This document shows, in pieces, positions 39,984-51,474 of a stretch of 64,000 nt of DNA. Below the pieces are notes generated by a model. It saw nothing but the letters and a program-made list of their open reading frames with translations, searched no databases and had not been told where the DNA came from. The stretch covers positions 1 to 64,000 of the forward strand of contig CAJQKQ010000008.1 of assembly GCA_905478925.1 (NCBI GenBank), read 5' to 3'. This DNA is from an uncultured Verrucomicrobiales bacterium. Lineage in GTDB: Bacteria > Verrucomicrobiota > Verrucomicrobiia > Verrucomicrobiales > Akkermansiaceae. The translations under genes were made by a program, and so were the position numbers. The first letter of the stretch is position 1. Each line of letters starts with the position of its first letter.

Positions 39984-42263
39984 TCACTCTGCCGCGTGAA
40001 GCTCCAGGAGGCGAAGCGATTCCTTGATTAGGAAATCGATGTCCATGAACGGATCGGCTGCGATGTCCGACCAAAGAATCCGTCCTTTTGGATCGAGAAC
40101 AAAGGTACCATGAAGAGCCGCTCCCTCGAAGTCGTCATGTGTGCCAAATGCCTTAAAAGAAGCTTTCGTGGGATCGGCAACAAGTGGGAAGGGAAAGGCT
40201 TCGCCATCCTCTGAGTAGTTGGATTGAGATTTTGCAAGTTCCGCGAGAGTATCGGTGCTGATCGCCAAAACCGGGAGTCCCGCCGCCTTGAAATCATCAA
40301 TTCGTTCGGCGATTTCATTGAGCTGCTCGGAACAGTGGAGGCATCCGTATCCAAGGTAGAATATAAGAACCAGCGGTTTGCCTCGGTGACTCTCTAGGCT
40401 GACCGAATCTTTATTCTGATCAAGAAGGCTGAAGGATGGTGCCGAAGGTGGCTGCCAGTGAATGGGGCCGAGGGTATTGACGTCAGGGCGCTCACCAAAG
40501 TCGGATGGGGGCACATAAGGCAGGGTCCAATCATCAGGAAAATCAAGGCTGCGGGCGATAGGCAACAGGCGGGCGAATGGAGGTGCACTCAGGTCGATCT
40601 GCGAGGAAACCTTACGCAGCCTCTCGAAGCACTCGCGGGCTTCTTCCGGTTTTTCGAGATGGTGAAGGACTTCGATCCTTGCTGCCAGGGGAAGAGCCTG
40701 CCTCTTGTCACCGCTCACCTCAGCTTTGCTCAGGGAGTCGGCTTTCTCCAAATCTCCGAGGGAAATGTATTCCAGTGCTGCTGCGTGCTTTGGGCGACTG
40801 GATTTCTCCAGTGCCTTGAGCGCGGCATCTGTATCGCCTTTCAGCGCCGCTAGGCAACCTTCCAGTTCGGCGCGGGTTTTCTTGATTCGGTCAATCTGGT
40901 GCCCCTGCTTTTTCCCGGCGTCCTTGACAATTTTTTCGATTTCTTCGGGCTTTTTCTTTTCTTTCTCGGCCTTGGTTTTGGCTTCCGCTTGTGCTTCCTC
41001 GTGGTTTTTCTTCGCCACACCGGATAGCGCGTCGACCTCAGCCAATACCTGCTCAAGCTCCTTCTGGTTGCCTAATTCGAAGTGGGCGAGACCGATCAGC
41101 CGCAGTCGAGGGTTTTCGTGTTCGGGTATCTCCAGGGGCTCCAGCCATTCGCTGGCAGTGAGCTCGAGCGCATCATCCCACAATTCGAACTTCTCGAGGA
41201 CGTTGATCAGACGCGTCCGCCCGTATCGATACGAATGCGCCTTGCCTTCGACTGAGTTGAGCTTCGGGTGACGCGGATTGGCGAGGAGCGACTTCGCCAT
41301 TTCAAAGGCCGCTTTGCGGTTGCCGAGATTCATCCAGTTTCTGGACAGCCATTCGTTGTTGTGCGCGTAGTTGTGAATCTGGTCGGGTAGTAGGCGATGT
41401 TTCAGCATATGTGCGTGGTCGACGCGTGCTGATGCCTGCTGATGCCATGCGGCATCCTCGTAGCGATGGAGCTTCGAGTAGATGTGTCCCGGCATGTGCC
41501 ACATGTGGGCGATGCCTGGAGCGGTGAAGGCGAGCTTGGCCGCAGAGTCTAGGGCGCGCTTCGCCTTCCGGTTGTCCCAGAGGTGGATGCGATAATGATG
41601 CACTGGGTGCATCGGTTCCTTGGCGAGCACCTGCTGGAGCAGGGCGTCGATTGCCTCATGGCTGTTGATGGGGATTTGCGGGGACTTGTATGAAAATTGC
41701 CAGATCCGGACTGCGAGGAAGGCTTTGGCTTCGATGTCATCTGGAAATTCGTGAACCAGATTCTCCAAGTCGCGCAGCATTTCCTGCCGGCGTGCTTTTT
41801 CATCCGATGGTTTTTCGTCGAGATAATTTGTCTGGGCTGCAATATATGTTTGGGCATGCTTGCCCGCTTTTTCGGTCAGGGTGTTGGCTTTCTCGATAAA
41901 CTCTTTCGAACGCTCCGGATTCTCCCAGTTGGCCATCGCCATGCCCCAATAGGCCATCGCACATTCGGGGTCATGCGCGGCGATTTGGCGGAAAGACCGC
42001 TCCGCTTCGTAATACCAGAAACCGTGAAGTTGGCCGAGCCCTTGGTCGAAATAGGCCTGTCCGTGTTGCCATGTGGTTTTGATGGGGATTGTGACTTTCC
42101 CCGTGCCCTTGATGAGTTCGGACGCCTGGCGAGGGCCGTCATTGAAGGAGTGTCCTTGATGGGAGTGTCCGGGCTCCACCGTTTCTGCACCAAATAGACA
42201 GGCGGACAGGCCAACGTTAAAAAGGAGGATTCGGATGGTGAGGGAAGTATGTAGATGAGTCAA
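39984..42263 (-). CDS. secreted TPR protein with C-terminal redoxin domain
   Basis: The 759-residue protein has a signal peptide (LTIRILLFNVGLSACLFGAE). A His-rich start (GHSHQGHS) precedes TPR-type helices (WYYEAERSFRQIAAHDPECAMAYWGMAMANWENPERSKEF). A charged helical part follows (EEAQAEAKTKAEKEKKKPEEIEKI). The last about 165 residues are an AhpC/TSA redoxin: APSFSLLDQNKDSVSLESHRGKPLVLIFYLGYGCLHCSEQ, with two Cys spaced as CxxC, then VLAISTDT and GTFVLDPKGRILW. It is probably a periplasmic thiol oxidoreductase with a protein-binding arm. The substrate is unknown. Confidence 0.85.
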   Translation of the reverse strand: MTHLHTSLTIRILLFNVGLSACLFGAETVEPGHSHQGHSFNDGPRQASELIKGTGKVTIPIKTTWQHGQAYFDQGLGQLHGFWYYEAERSFRQIAAHDPECAMAYWGMAMANWENPERSKEFIEKANTLTEKAGKHAQTYIAAQTNYLDEKPSDEKARRQEMLRDLENLVHEFPDDIEAKAFLAVRIWQFSYKSPQIPINSHEAIDALLQQVLAKEPMHPVHHYRIHLWDNRKAKRALDSAAKLAFTAPGIAHMWHMPGHIYSKLHRYEDAAWHQQASARVDHAHMLKHRLLPDQIHNYAHNNEWLSRNWMNLGNRKAAFEMAKSLLANPRHPKLNSVEGKAHSYRYGRTRLINVLEKFELWDDALELTASEWLEPLEIPEHENPRLRLIGLAHFELGNQKELEQVLAEVDALSGVAKKNHEEAQAEAKTKAEKEKKKPEEIEKIVKDAGKKQGHQIDRIKKTRAELEGCLAALKGDTDAALKALEKSSRPKHAAALEYISLGDLEKADSLSKAEVSGDKRQALPLAARIEVLHHLEKPEEARECFERLRKVSSQIDLSAPPFARLLPIARSLDFPDDWTLPYVPPSDFGERPDVNTLGPIHWQPPSAPSFSLLDQNKDSVSLESHRGKPLVLIFYLGYGCLHCSEQLNEIAERIDDFKAAGLPVLAISTDTLAELAKSQSNYSEDGEAFPFPLVADPTKASFKAFGTHDDFEGAALHGTFVLDPKGRILWSDIAADPFMDIDFLIKESLRLLELHAAE

Positions 42264-42339
42264 AACGGTTGGTTTCTATAGTGGTTCAATGTCGCGAATC
42301 TTTCATCCAATTTCAATCCTGACATGAAATACCGGACGT

Positions 42340-42345
42340 TATAAT
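42340..42345 (+). promoter_or_regulatory. candidate -10 box for the esterase gene
   Basis: TATAAT lies 68 bases before the esterase ATG, with CTGACA 15 bases upstream as a weak -35. It sits in the loop of a small palindrome (GGACG-TTATAATC-CGTCC). The spacer is short and the call is tentative. Confidence 0.35.
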
Positions 42346-42412
42346 CCGTCCAGGCACTTGCTCGGTAGTGGTCATTGCTTGCGAGTTGTTGGCCGCTATG
42401 TGAGATTCGAAC

Positions 42413-43603
42413 ATGCAGAAAGCGCTGTCTTGGATTCTCGCCTTCATAGGTTTTGCAGGTTTCGTTCGCGCAGAGTGGATCGAACTGCCATGGCCGCAGT
42501 TGGGTGCGAGTCTTCCGATCTGGAAGCCAGATAACTTTGATCCCTCCAAGCGCTATCCGGCCATCGTTTATTATCACGGCACTGGCGGCACTCCCACGGC
42601 CTCATACATGCACCGGGCTACGGAGGGTAAGGGTTTCATCTTGGTGGGCATGACCTACCTCCATAAAAGTGGCTTTGAATACTCGGATGGCGAAATTGCG
42701 GATTCACTCGGAATGCTGAATGCACTCAAAAAGACTTTGATAAAATCCCTCGCGGTAGATCCACAGCGGATCTACGTCGGCGGCTTCAGCAAGGGAGGTT
42801 GGCACACCGCCATGCTGCTGGATCGCGATCGCAGCCTCGCTGGAGGAATGATCTTGGGAGCGGGTGTGTTTGAGAAACGCGCGAAAGCTCGGGCTTTCTC
42901 CAAGCAGCTTCCGGTTTTCCTCGGCTGCGGGCGCTACGACGGGAATTATCCGCAGGCGCTCGGCGCGCTCGTGCATTTCCGCAAGCTGGGAGCGGAGGTG
43001 ACCTTGGACACCTGGCCAAGTATAGGGCATCAATTTCCCGAAGCTCCGCCCGAAGCCATGCGCCAATGGCTGAGGATGCGCGCCGGGGGGGCGGGACTGG
43101 AGGTCGAGGCCGGGAAATGGATCTCGAAACGGCTCCTCGAACTGCATGCCATTTCCGATCCGGTGGAAAGCTGGTTCGCCCTTGAGGAGTTCGTCAGCTT
43201 GCCCTTCGTGAAGTTTTTCGGAGTTACTGCGGAGAAGTCCGCCCGCGAAAAGATCACGGATCTGCTCACAAATCCTGCGGTGGCCACCGAGAAAAAATGG
43301 CGAGGCGAATCCCGGAAAATCCTCGCTCGCGAGAGCCGCGACCGCTTGCTCGGGACTCTGAAAGCCGCATCGACGGCTCATGCGGTGCTGGCGCAAAAAG
43401 CGGCTGGAACCCGTGCGGGGGCGGATGCGGTCCGCGATCTCGAACGCACCCAGAAACTCCTCAAGACGGCGAAGGTCGTGACCCGGCCCGGAAAGCCCGC
43501 GGCGCACCCCATCACCCCTGAGCTACGCCCTTCGGCGCCTTCCACCAACCCCGACCGCAGTCCGTTCCTTCCCCCTGGTATCAAGGTGAAACCGGCGAAG
43601 TAA
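42413..43603 (+). CDS. secreted alpha/beta hydrolase (esterase)
   Basis: The 396-residue protein has a signal peptide (LSWILAFIGFAGFVRA). An esterase-D/feruloyl-esterase-like core follows: RYPAIVYYHGTGGTP (oxyanion region), VDPQRIYVGGFSKGGWHTAML with nucleophile motif GFSKGG near 124, and DTWPSIGHQFPEAPPEAMRQWL carrying the catalytic His. The last about 150 residues add a helical, Lys/Arg-rich domain and a Pro-rich end without known motifs. It is probably a periplasmic carbohydrate or lipid esterase. It is divergent from the TPR-redoxin gene. Confidence 0.8.
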   Translation: MQKALSWILAFIGFAGFVRAEWIELPWPQLGASLPIWKPDNFDPSKRYPAIVYYHGTGGTPTASYMHRATEGKGFILVGMTYLHKSGFEYSDGEIADSLGMLNALKKTLIKSLAVDPQRIYVGGFSKGGWHTAMLLDRDRSLAGGMILGAGVFEKRAKARAFSKQLPVFLGCGRYDGNYPQALGALVHFRKLGAEVTLDTWPSIGHQFPEAPPEAMRQWLRMRAGGAGLEVEAGKWISKRLLELHAISDPVESWFALEEFVSLPFVKFFGVTAEKSAREKITDLLTNPAVATEKKWRGESRKILARESRDRLLGTLKAASTAHAVLAQKAAGTRAGADAVRDLERTQKLLKTAKVVTRPGKPAAHPITPELRPSAPSTNPDRSPFLPPGIKVKPAK

Positions 43604-43907
43604 CGAGTTTGTGCGCATTTCCGTTGTGCTGAGCGTTTCTTTTCCGCAATTGAGGCCGTGAGCACGCAACCAGACAATCCGCATCCCGGGGGGAGCATGA
43701 TCGCCGACCTCAAGCTTCCAGTCCGGAACTGCTCTGGGCGTTCTGCGGGGTCGTTGCTACGGGGCTGATCCTGGTGCAGCCGATGGCTGTGGGGTGATGG
43801 TTTTGACGTGCTTCAGATTGTAAGCGAACGAGTGCATTCGTATTCCTGTATGCGATCGATTACATAAATTATATTGCATATGTTCGCTTACATGCTGCTT
43901 TTTTGCC
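43604..43907. other. intergenic region with gene debris and hip operators
   Basis: The first half reads as a broken small membrane protein: a GTG at 43658 starts STQPDNPHPGGSMIADLKLP. After a frame change, PELLWAFCGVVATGLILVQPMAVG runs to a stop at 43797. The second half is the AT-rich promoter region of hipBA. No intact gene is seen. Confidence 0.4.
43819..43892 (+). promoter_or_regulatory. inverted operator pair upstream of hipB
   Basis: TGTAAGCGAAC at 43819-43829 and its exact complement GTTCGCTTACA at 43882-43892 flank an AT-rich stretch with TATATT. The second copy ends 16 bases before the hipB start. The arrangement suits binding by the HipB dimer, although the sequence differs from E. 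coli HipB sites. Confidence 0.55.
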
Positions 43908-44162
43908 GTGAGGATGAAATTGGTCAGGTCGGTCGGTGCGTTGGTGCGCGACCAGCGCAAGCAACGAGGTTTGTCTCAAGGGCAACTTGCCGAGAAGGTC
44001 GGCGTGAGCCGACTTTGGGTAGGCCATCTGGAGAAAGGGAAAGAGTCTGTGGAACTGGGGTTGGTTCTCAGAACATTACGCGTCCTGGAATTGGCGGTTG
44101 ATGTCTCGCGTTTGGAGAGCTTACGGCTTGATGTGCTAGATCCTAGGAGCCAAAGGCCATGA
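43908..44162 (+). CDS. hipB: HipB-like XRE antitoxin
   Basis: The 84-residue protein is an XRE DNA-binding domain: VRSVGALVRDQRKQRGLSQGQLAEKVGVSRLWVGHLEKGKESVELGLVLRTLRVLEL. The track starts at a GTG; the ATG two codons later (43914) is equally possible. It should repress its own operon and bind HipA. The hipA start overlaps its stop by four bases. A pair of inverted 11-bp operators lies upstream. Confidence 0.85.
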   Translation: MRMKLVRSVGALVRDQRKQRGLSQGQLAEKVGVSRLWVGHLEKGKESVELGLVLRTLRVLELAVDVSRLESLRLDVLDPRSQRP

Positions 44163-44944
44163 CCGATTCGCTGCATATCCTGCATGGGGACGAGCTTGTC
44201 GGTCGCATCGACTACGAGCGGAAGAGGGATGCGATTTCGCTCCACTATGAGGACGAGTGGCGTTTCGGTGCAGGAGGATTTCCGGTGTCGGTTGCGAAAA
44301 GCGAGGTGCTGAAAATCGGCGATATGAAGGTTCTCAATGTCGAGCGATACGATAGGCTGCCGGATGCCGCCGGTGTGCGGGTAGCCCGCCTGCATCAGGA
44401 GGATGTCTGCCAAGCATTGGGGCATTTACCCAATAGCAAGTATGAGAGTGAGGGCGGGCCTTCCGCATCGGACGTCGTTCGCCTGCTTCGCGCGGAATCA
44501 TCTGATTTTGAGGAAGATGTCTCTCGTTTCGTGATGGCATTGGCCATCAATTGGGTCATCTACGGTAGTGATGCCCATTCGAAAAACTACTCACTGATCC
44601 ATGTGCCGGGAAGTTATCTGAGGCTGGCTCCGCTTTACGACATCGCCTCCAACCTGCCCTATGAAGGAAACCCGAAATCTCGGAAGCACAAGTTGGCGAT
44701 GAAAGTGGGCGGCGATTACCAGCTTCACCGGATAGCTCGGAAAAGCTGGCGGAAGTTTGCAGATGAAAGCGGTCTGGATCCGGTGATGGTGGATGTCAGC
44801 GTTGAGTTGATGATCGATAAGATCGAGAACCATGTGCGGGCTACGGCTGAGCAGGTTTCAAACCACTGCGAGACGGATTTCATCGAGGGGCTGTGCGGGA
44901 TGATATTGGAAAGGGTGGAAGTTTGTCGGGATGCGATGGGGTGA
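44159..44944 (+). pseudogene. hipA: HipA-type kinase with large internal deletion
   Basis: HipA kinases usually have about 400-440 residues; this one has 261. Residues 1-44 match the N-terminal subdomain (LHGDELVGRIDYERKRDAISLHY). From residue 45 the sequence jumps to VAKSEVLKIGDMKVLNVERYDR, which normally lies about 150 residues further on. The skipped part carries the Gly-rich AGAQPK-type ATP-binding loop. The catalytic GSDAHSKNYSL (136-146) and metal site APLYDIAS (157-164) remain. The frame is open, so a protein may be made, but kinase activity is unlikely. It might still bind HipB. Confidence 0.75.
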
Positions 44945-45022
44945 CGAGGCAGACTGGTGTCAGACTCTCCAATGAGGGACGATGCGGATTGCAAATCGTC
45001 GTCTGGCAGGTAGAGCTTGTGC

Positions 45023-46564
45023 ATGGGTTCTTGGGATACGGCGGTGGAGGTTCTGGAAAATTCGGTGAAAGCCGGGGTGGGGGAGTTTGTGGTTTGCGGG
45101 GGCGCGCGCAATGCGGTGCTGCTTGAGGTGCTTTCCAGGATGGAGGCGGCGGGCAAGGTTCGGGTTTGGAGCCATTTCGAGGAGCGTTCGGCGGGGTTTT
45201 TCGCGTTGGGAAGGACGATGGTCACGGGGAAACCCTGCGGAGTGGTGGTGACAAGCGGGACGGCGGTTGCGGAGCTTCTGCCCGCCGTGGTGGAGGCGTT
45301 CTACCAGGCGAGGCCGCTGGTTCTCATCACGGCGGACAGGCCGGAGTCGTTTCGCGGTAGCGGTGCGCCGCAGGCGGTGGAGCAGGTGGGGATCTTCTCC
45401 GAGTATGCCGCTTGCGATCCCGGTAGCTGGGATGGCAAAGCTCCGCTGCACCTCAATGTGGAGCTCGGCGAGGATTTCGAACCCGGCGCAGAAACTTTTG
45501 CGGATCTCGATGCCGGGGATTTCTCCGTGGATTTCGGCAGGCCGAATGTCGGCGGGCTGGCGAAGTGGATTCGGGAGGGTTCGCTCCACGGTTTGGTTGT
45601 GATGATAGCTGATCTTGAGCCCGATGAACAGGAGGAGGTATTCCATTTCTGCGAGACATTGGGCGCACCAGTGGTGGCGGAAGCGACGAGCGGGCTGCGC
45701 GAGGCGCTGCAACATCTCGCGGTGATCGGTGCGGATAGCGAACTGAAAAACTCTCCGCCATCGAAAGTGCTGCGGCTCGGCGGGGTGCCGAGCGGGCGTT
45801 TTTGGCGGGATCTTGAGGAAATGCCGAACGTCTCGGTCTGGTCCGTTTGCCGCAACGGCCTGCGTGGGCTTGGCAGGGAGGCCGAGGTGCTGAGGAGCTC
45901 GCTGGCCAGGGTTTTGCCCGCGATGGGTGAGGTGGAGGAGCTTGGTGATGTCTCGGATCGGCTCGAAGGGGTCGAGGGGCGAGGGCAGCGAATCGAGGAG
46001 GCGCTTGAGGCGTGTCCCGACAGCGAGGCCGGCTGGATCCGGACGCTTTCGGTTTTTGGCTCGATCGGGGAAAGTGTCTATCTCGGCAACAGCCTGCCGA
46101 TTCGCGAGTGGAATTGCTATGCGCAGTGGGAGCGCCCGGTGCGGACGGTGCGCGCAAATCGCGGAGCGAACGGGATCGATGGCCAGATCAGCTCCTGGCT
46201 TGGTGCGAGTGCCGCGGAGCAGAACGCGTGGGGGATTTTCGGCGATCTCACGGCGCTGTACGACATCGCGGGGCTGAAAATGCTCTCGCAGGTGGAGTGT
46301 CGGGGGCGGGTTCTCGTTGTGATTAACAACGGAGGCGGGAAGATTTTTGGGAATGTGCCGCGCTTGCAGGGCATGAGCGATTCCGCGAAAGCTTGGATGG
46401 CGGCGGAAACCCCGGCCGATTTCGGTGCGGTGGCGAAGGCTTTCGGGCTGGATCACCTATGTGTCACAAGGGTGGACGAGTTCGACGGGGTCGAAGACGG
46501 CGGGAAAGTGCTGCTGCTGGAGGTCGTTCCCGACGCTGTGCAGAGCAGGGATTTCTCCGGTTGA
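45023..46564 (+). CDS. menD: SEPHCHC synthase MenD (menaquinone synthesis)
   Basis: The 513-residue thiamine-diphosphate enzyme joins isochorismate with 2-oxoglutarate. Family marks are VVCGGARNAVLLEVL, WSHFEERSAGFFALGR (catalytic Glu in HFEERSA), VVVTSGTAVAELLPAVVEAFYQARPLVLITADRP, QVGIFSEYA, RANRGANGIDGQISSWLGAS, and GDLTALYDIAG followed by VVINNGGGKIFG for cofactor binding. The ORF track begins at a TTG; the ATG at 45023 is preferred. It implies menaquinone as respiratory quinone. No other men gene is in the window. Confidence 0.9.
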   Translation: MGSWDTAVEVLENSVKAGVGEFVVCGGARNAVLLEVLSRMEAAGKVRVWSHFEERSAGFFALGRTMVTGKPCGVVVTSGTAVAELLPAVVEAFYQARPLVLITADRPESFRGSGAPQAVEQVGIFSEYAACDPGSWDGKAPLHLNVELGEDFEPGAETFADLDAGDFSVDFGRPNVGGLAKWIREGSLHGLVVMIADLEPDEQEEVFHFCETLGAPVVAEATSGLREALQHLAVIGADSELKNSPPSKVLRLGGVPSGRFWRDLEEMPNVSVWSVCRNGLRGLGREAEVLRSSLARVLPAMGEVEELGDVSDRLEGVEGRGQRIEEALEACPDSEAGWIRTLSVFGSIGESVYLGNSLPIREWNCYAQWERPVRTVRANRGANGIDGQISSWLGASAAEQNAWGIFGDLTALYDIAGLKMLSQVECRGRVLVVINNGGGKIFGNVPRLQGMSDSAKAWMAAETPADFGAVAKAFGLDHLCVTRVDEFDGVEDGGKVLLLEVVPDAVQSRDFSG

Positions 46565-46649
46565 AGCCCCCTGTGGGGAATATGATCGAAAATTTCGCTT
46601 GGAGGTTTGGCCTCGCCCTTTCTACCCTCCGGGAGCGAGACTCATTCCT

Positions 46650-49427
<2,778 letters not shown>

Positions 49428-49430
49428 AAC

Positions 49431-49480
49431 GTAGCTGGCGCATCCTGCGCCAGGCCGTTCGGGGGGATTCCAGCTCCCAG
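49431..49480 (-). repeat. twin-hairpin palindromic repeat, copy D
   Basis: On the minus strand a short first stem (GGGA/TCCC) is followed by ACGGCC, then CTGGCGCA-GGA-TGCGCCAG and CTAC. Bases 49431-49475 are identical to 50248-50292. It lies between the efflux lipoprotein gene and vapB. Confidence 0.75.
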
Positions 49481-49602
49481 TCAACCACTGCGAGGAGCCA
49501 TGACGGCTCTTTAAACGGTCTGAGGTCAGAGTCCCCAGCCACGATTGTCCTGTGTAAAAACGAATTGCATCTTTGATGGACTAAGAGTAAGATTTTCCTA
49601 CG

Positions 49603-49839
49603 ATGACCACCGTTCTTTCACAAAAAGGCCAGATCGTCCTGCCCAGCGCCGTGCGCGAGCAACTGCACCTCGAGCCGGGGCAGGATTTTGAGGTCATCAT
49701 CGAGGATGAGGACAGCATCACCCTTCGCCGTATCAATCGTCCGCCCAACCATGGCTTGGTGGATCATCTTCTTGCCTGTCCTTACCCGTTCGAGATTCCT
49801 CCGCGGGCAAAAGATTTTACCAAGCCGCTTTCTCTGTGA
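49603..49839 (+). CDS. vapB: AbrB/MazE-type antitoxin of a VapBC pair
   Basis: The 78-residue protein has a swapped-hairpin AbrB domain: MTTVLSQKGQIVLPSAVREQLHLEPGQDFEVIIEDEDSITLRR. The disordered, basic C-terminal tail (FEIPPRAKDFTKPLSL) would wrap the toxin. The stop overlaps the vapC start by four bases. It should repress its own operon. Confidence 0.9.
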   Translation: MTTVLSQKGQIVLPSAVREQLHLEPGQDFEVIIEDEDSITLRRINRPPNHGLVDHLLACPYPFEIPPRAKDFTKPLSL

Positions 49840-50252
49840 GCTACCTCGTGGATACGAATGTCTTCAGCGAACTGGCCAAGACCAAACCGGATGCCCAAGT
49901 CGTCGCGTGGCTACGCGACCACGAACCGGATCTCTACCTGAGCACCATCACCATCGGCGAGCTCCGCCGTGGCATTGAGAAGCTTCCCGCCGGAAAGCGG
50001 AAAACGGCGTTACAAAGCTGGTTCACCGGCCTCTGCAAGCGGATGGAAGGTCGCATTCTTAGCTTTAACACGAGCACCGCCCACATCTGGGGGCAACTGG
50101 TGGCCGCATGGGACAAAAAGGGCATCAGCGTCCCTTCACTCGATAGTCAACTCGCCGCCACCGCGCATCGCCACAACCTGACCATGGTCACGCGGAATGT
50201 CCCTGATTTCCAGAACACGGGAGTAAAGATCTTTAATCCCTTTGCTCCGTAG
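49836..50252 (+). CDS. vapC: PIN-domain ribonuclease toxin VapC
   Basis: The 138-residue PIN protein starts at a GTG. It has acidic motifs LVDTNVFSELAK, TITIGELRRGIEKLP, and PSLDSQLAATAHRHNLTMVTRNVPDF, including the four metal-binding acids. It is expected to cut RNA and to be neutralised by the upstream AbrB-type protein. Its stop codon TAG lies inside a 45-bp repeat whose other copy precedes the operon. Confidence 0.92.
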   Translation: MSYLVDTNVFSELAKTKPDAQVVAWLRDHEPDLYLSTITIGELRRGIEKLPAGKRKTALQSWFTGLCKRMEGRILSFNTSTAHIWGQLVAAWDKKGISVPSLDSQLAATAHRHNLTMVTRNVPDFQNTGVKIFNPFAP

Positions 50253-50298
50253 CTGGCGCATCCTGCGCCAGGCCGTTCGGGGGGATTCCAGCCCCCCG
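50248..50298 (-). repeat. twin-hairpin palindromic repeat, copy E
   Basis: On the minus strand GGGGGG-CTGGAAT-CCCCCC is followed by GAACGGC and the stem CTGGCGCA-GGA-TGCGCCAG, then CTACG. Its first 45 bases match copy D exactly. It overlaps the vapC stop codon. Confidence 0.78.
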
Positions 50299-50635
50299 TA
50301 AAGTACAGCTACGCGACCGTCGGAGGCTCTGGACTGCTGCGGTTCATATCCGCAGCCTTCAGGGTGGATGTTGATTGCGCGGGAATACCCCGCAGCCACG
50401 ATCATCGACGCTTCCCGTGAGAGCTGGGAATAAGAATCCCAGCAGTCCAGAGCCTGCGGCGCAATTCCTCCGCAACATTCAAAAAGTAGGCGTCCGAAGG
50501 GGAAGTCACAAGGCGTTGGGAAAGCACCCACAATTTTGTTACCTGGCTTGTGATTATCAGAGACGTCAACGCAAAGAAATGAACTTGGATACGCCTAACA
50601 AGTGTAGAAGTAAGTCGCGGTGGCACCGCGTAAAC
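50253..50635. other. intergenic region packed with palindromes
   Basis: No gene is supported. It holds repeat copy E, a 16-bp perfect inverted repeat (AGGCTCTGGACTGCTG at 50324, complement at 50440), and an attC-like stretch beginning GCCTAACAAG near 50593 with the central palindrome CGCGGTG-G-CACCGCG. Confidence 0.6.
50406..50463 (-). repeat. second palindrome family, copy 1
   Basis: On the minus strand it contains GGACTGCTGGGATTC, then TTCCCAGCTCTCACGGGAAG. The sequence recurs in plus orientation at 61684-61741 with only a few differences. GCTGGGA and TCCCAGC form the stem. Confidence 0.65.
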
Positions 50636-51474
50636 CTACTCAGGCTCAGTCAGCTTGATTTTCTCGTCCTTGTGCTTTGCAAGCAGGGCATCGAGCCGTG
50701 GCTCGATCTCGGCCTTGTTGCCCATGATCATCCAATAGCGGTATTCCAAGGTCGATTGGGGACCGAGTTTGACGGTGCCGATCGGAGCGAGATGCATGCA
50801 TGGAGAGTCCGTTGGTTTTGCGTTGGGGTTGTATTTCCCATGCGGACCGAAGTTCCAGTGGTTGTTTGCCGTGGGGCTGAATACCGTGATGCCCTGTCCG
50901 TTGTCTGCAAAACAGGCCATGATATTGAGTTTTGGATGGGCACGGCCCCATGGCGGTCCGGGTGCTTGTTTCACTTTCTCCCACGTACCATCGCCGAGGT
51001 ACATTTCGACGTTGCGGAACTTGCTGGTGAAGTAGCAGGCGGGAGTTCCTGATGCCGGGGAACGGCTTTGCCCCAGCTGTCGTTTTTGCTCCGTTTGCAG
51101 ATCAGGTGGTTGCTAACCTCGATGACATTCGGCATGTCCGCCACAATTTCCGTGATCTGCACCATGACTGCTTCGGCTTCCTCGTCGGGCATGTCCCACA
51201 GCTTCGGAACCATCTCGGCTTAGAGTCTCTTGCCGGCGTAATAGGATTGCTGCAGCAGTCGAACCGGGTCGTGAATGTTGATGCTGTTTTCAGGATGGTT
51301 TTTCCATGAAAGCCAGGTAACCGCCGCGGCCATGGAGCGATCGATTGCTATCTTCACTACTTGGTTGTCGATATGGAGCAGATCCGGCTTGGGGCTTTCC
51401 GGTTTCGCTTCCTAAGAGATCGCCAGCAGCAGGGCTGCTATTCCAATTTTAAGAAAACCGGTTTTGAGCTTCAT
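50636..51474 (-). pseudogene. decayed secreted-protein gene
   Basis: Translation from the ATG at 51474 gives a signal peptide (MKLKTGFLKIGIAALLLAIS), a TAG at 51412-51414, then VKIAIDRSMAAAVTWLSW ... NSINIHDPVRLLQQSYYAGKRL. A TAA at 51220-51222 follows, then MVPKLWDMPDEEAEAVMVQI ... KNDSWGKAVPRHQEL. About position 51043 one base is missing and the frame shifts. The sequence then continues ACYFTSKFRNVEMYLGDGTWEKV to the stop at 50636. It reads as one protein of about 280 residues, with two stops and one frameshift. The family is unnamed to me; the NIHDPVRLLQQSYYAG pattern suggests a Verrucomicrobia/Planctomycetes secreted protein. Confidence 0.8.

Noticed and set aside
44960-46456. 498-residue minus-strand ORF opposite menD
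   Set aside because: Arg/His/Pro-rich mirror frame; menD on the plus strand has all family motifs.
50608-50635. T-box-like GGTGGCACCGCG
   Set aside because: The match is explained by a simple palindrome. There is no specifier loop and no downstream aminoacyl-tRNA synthetase or amino-acid gene.
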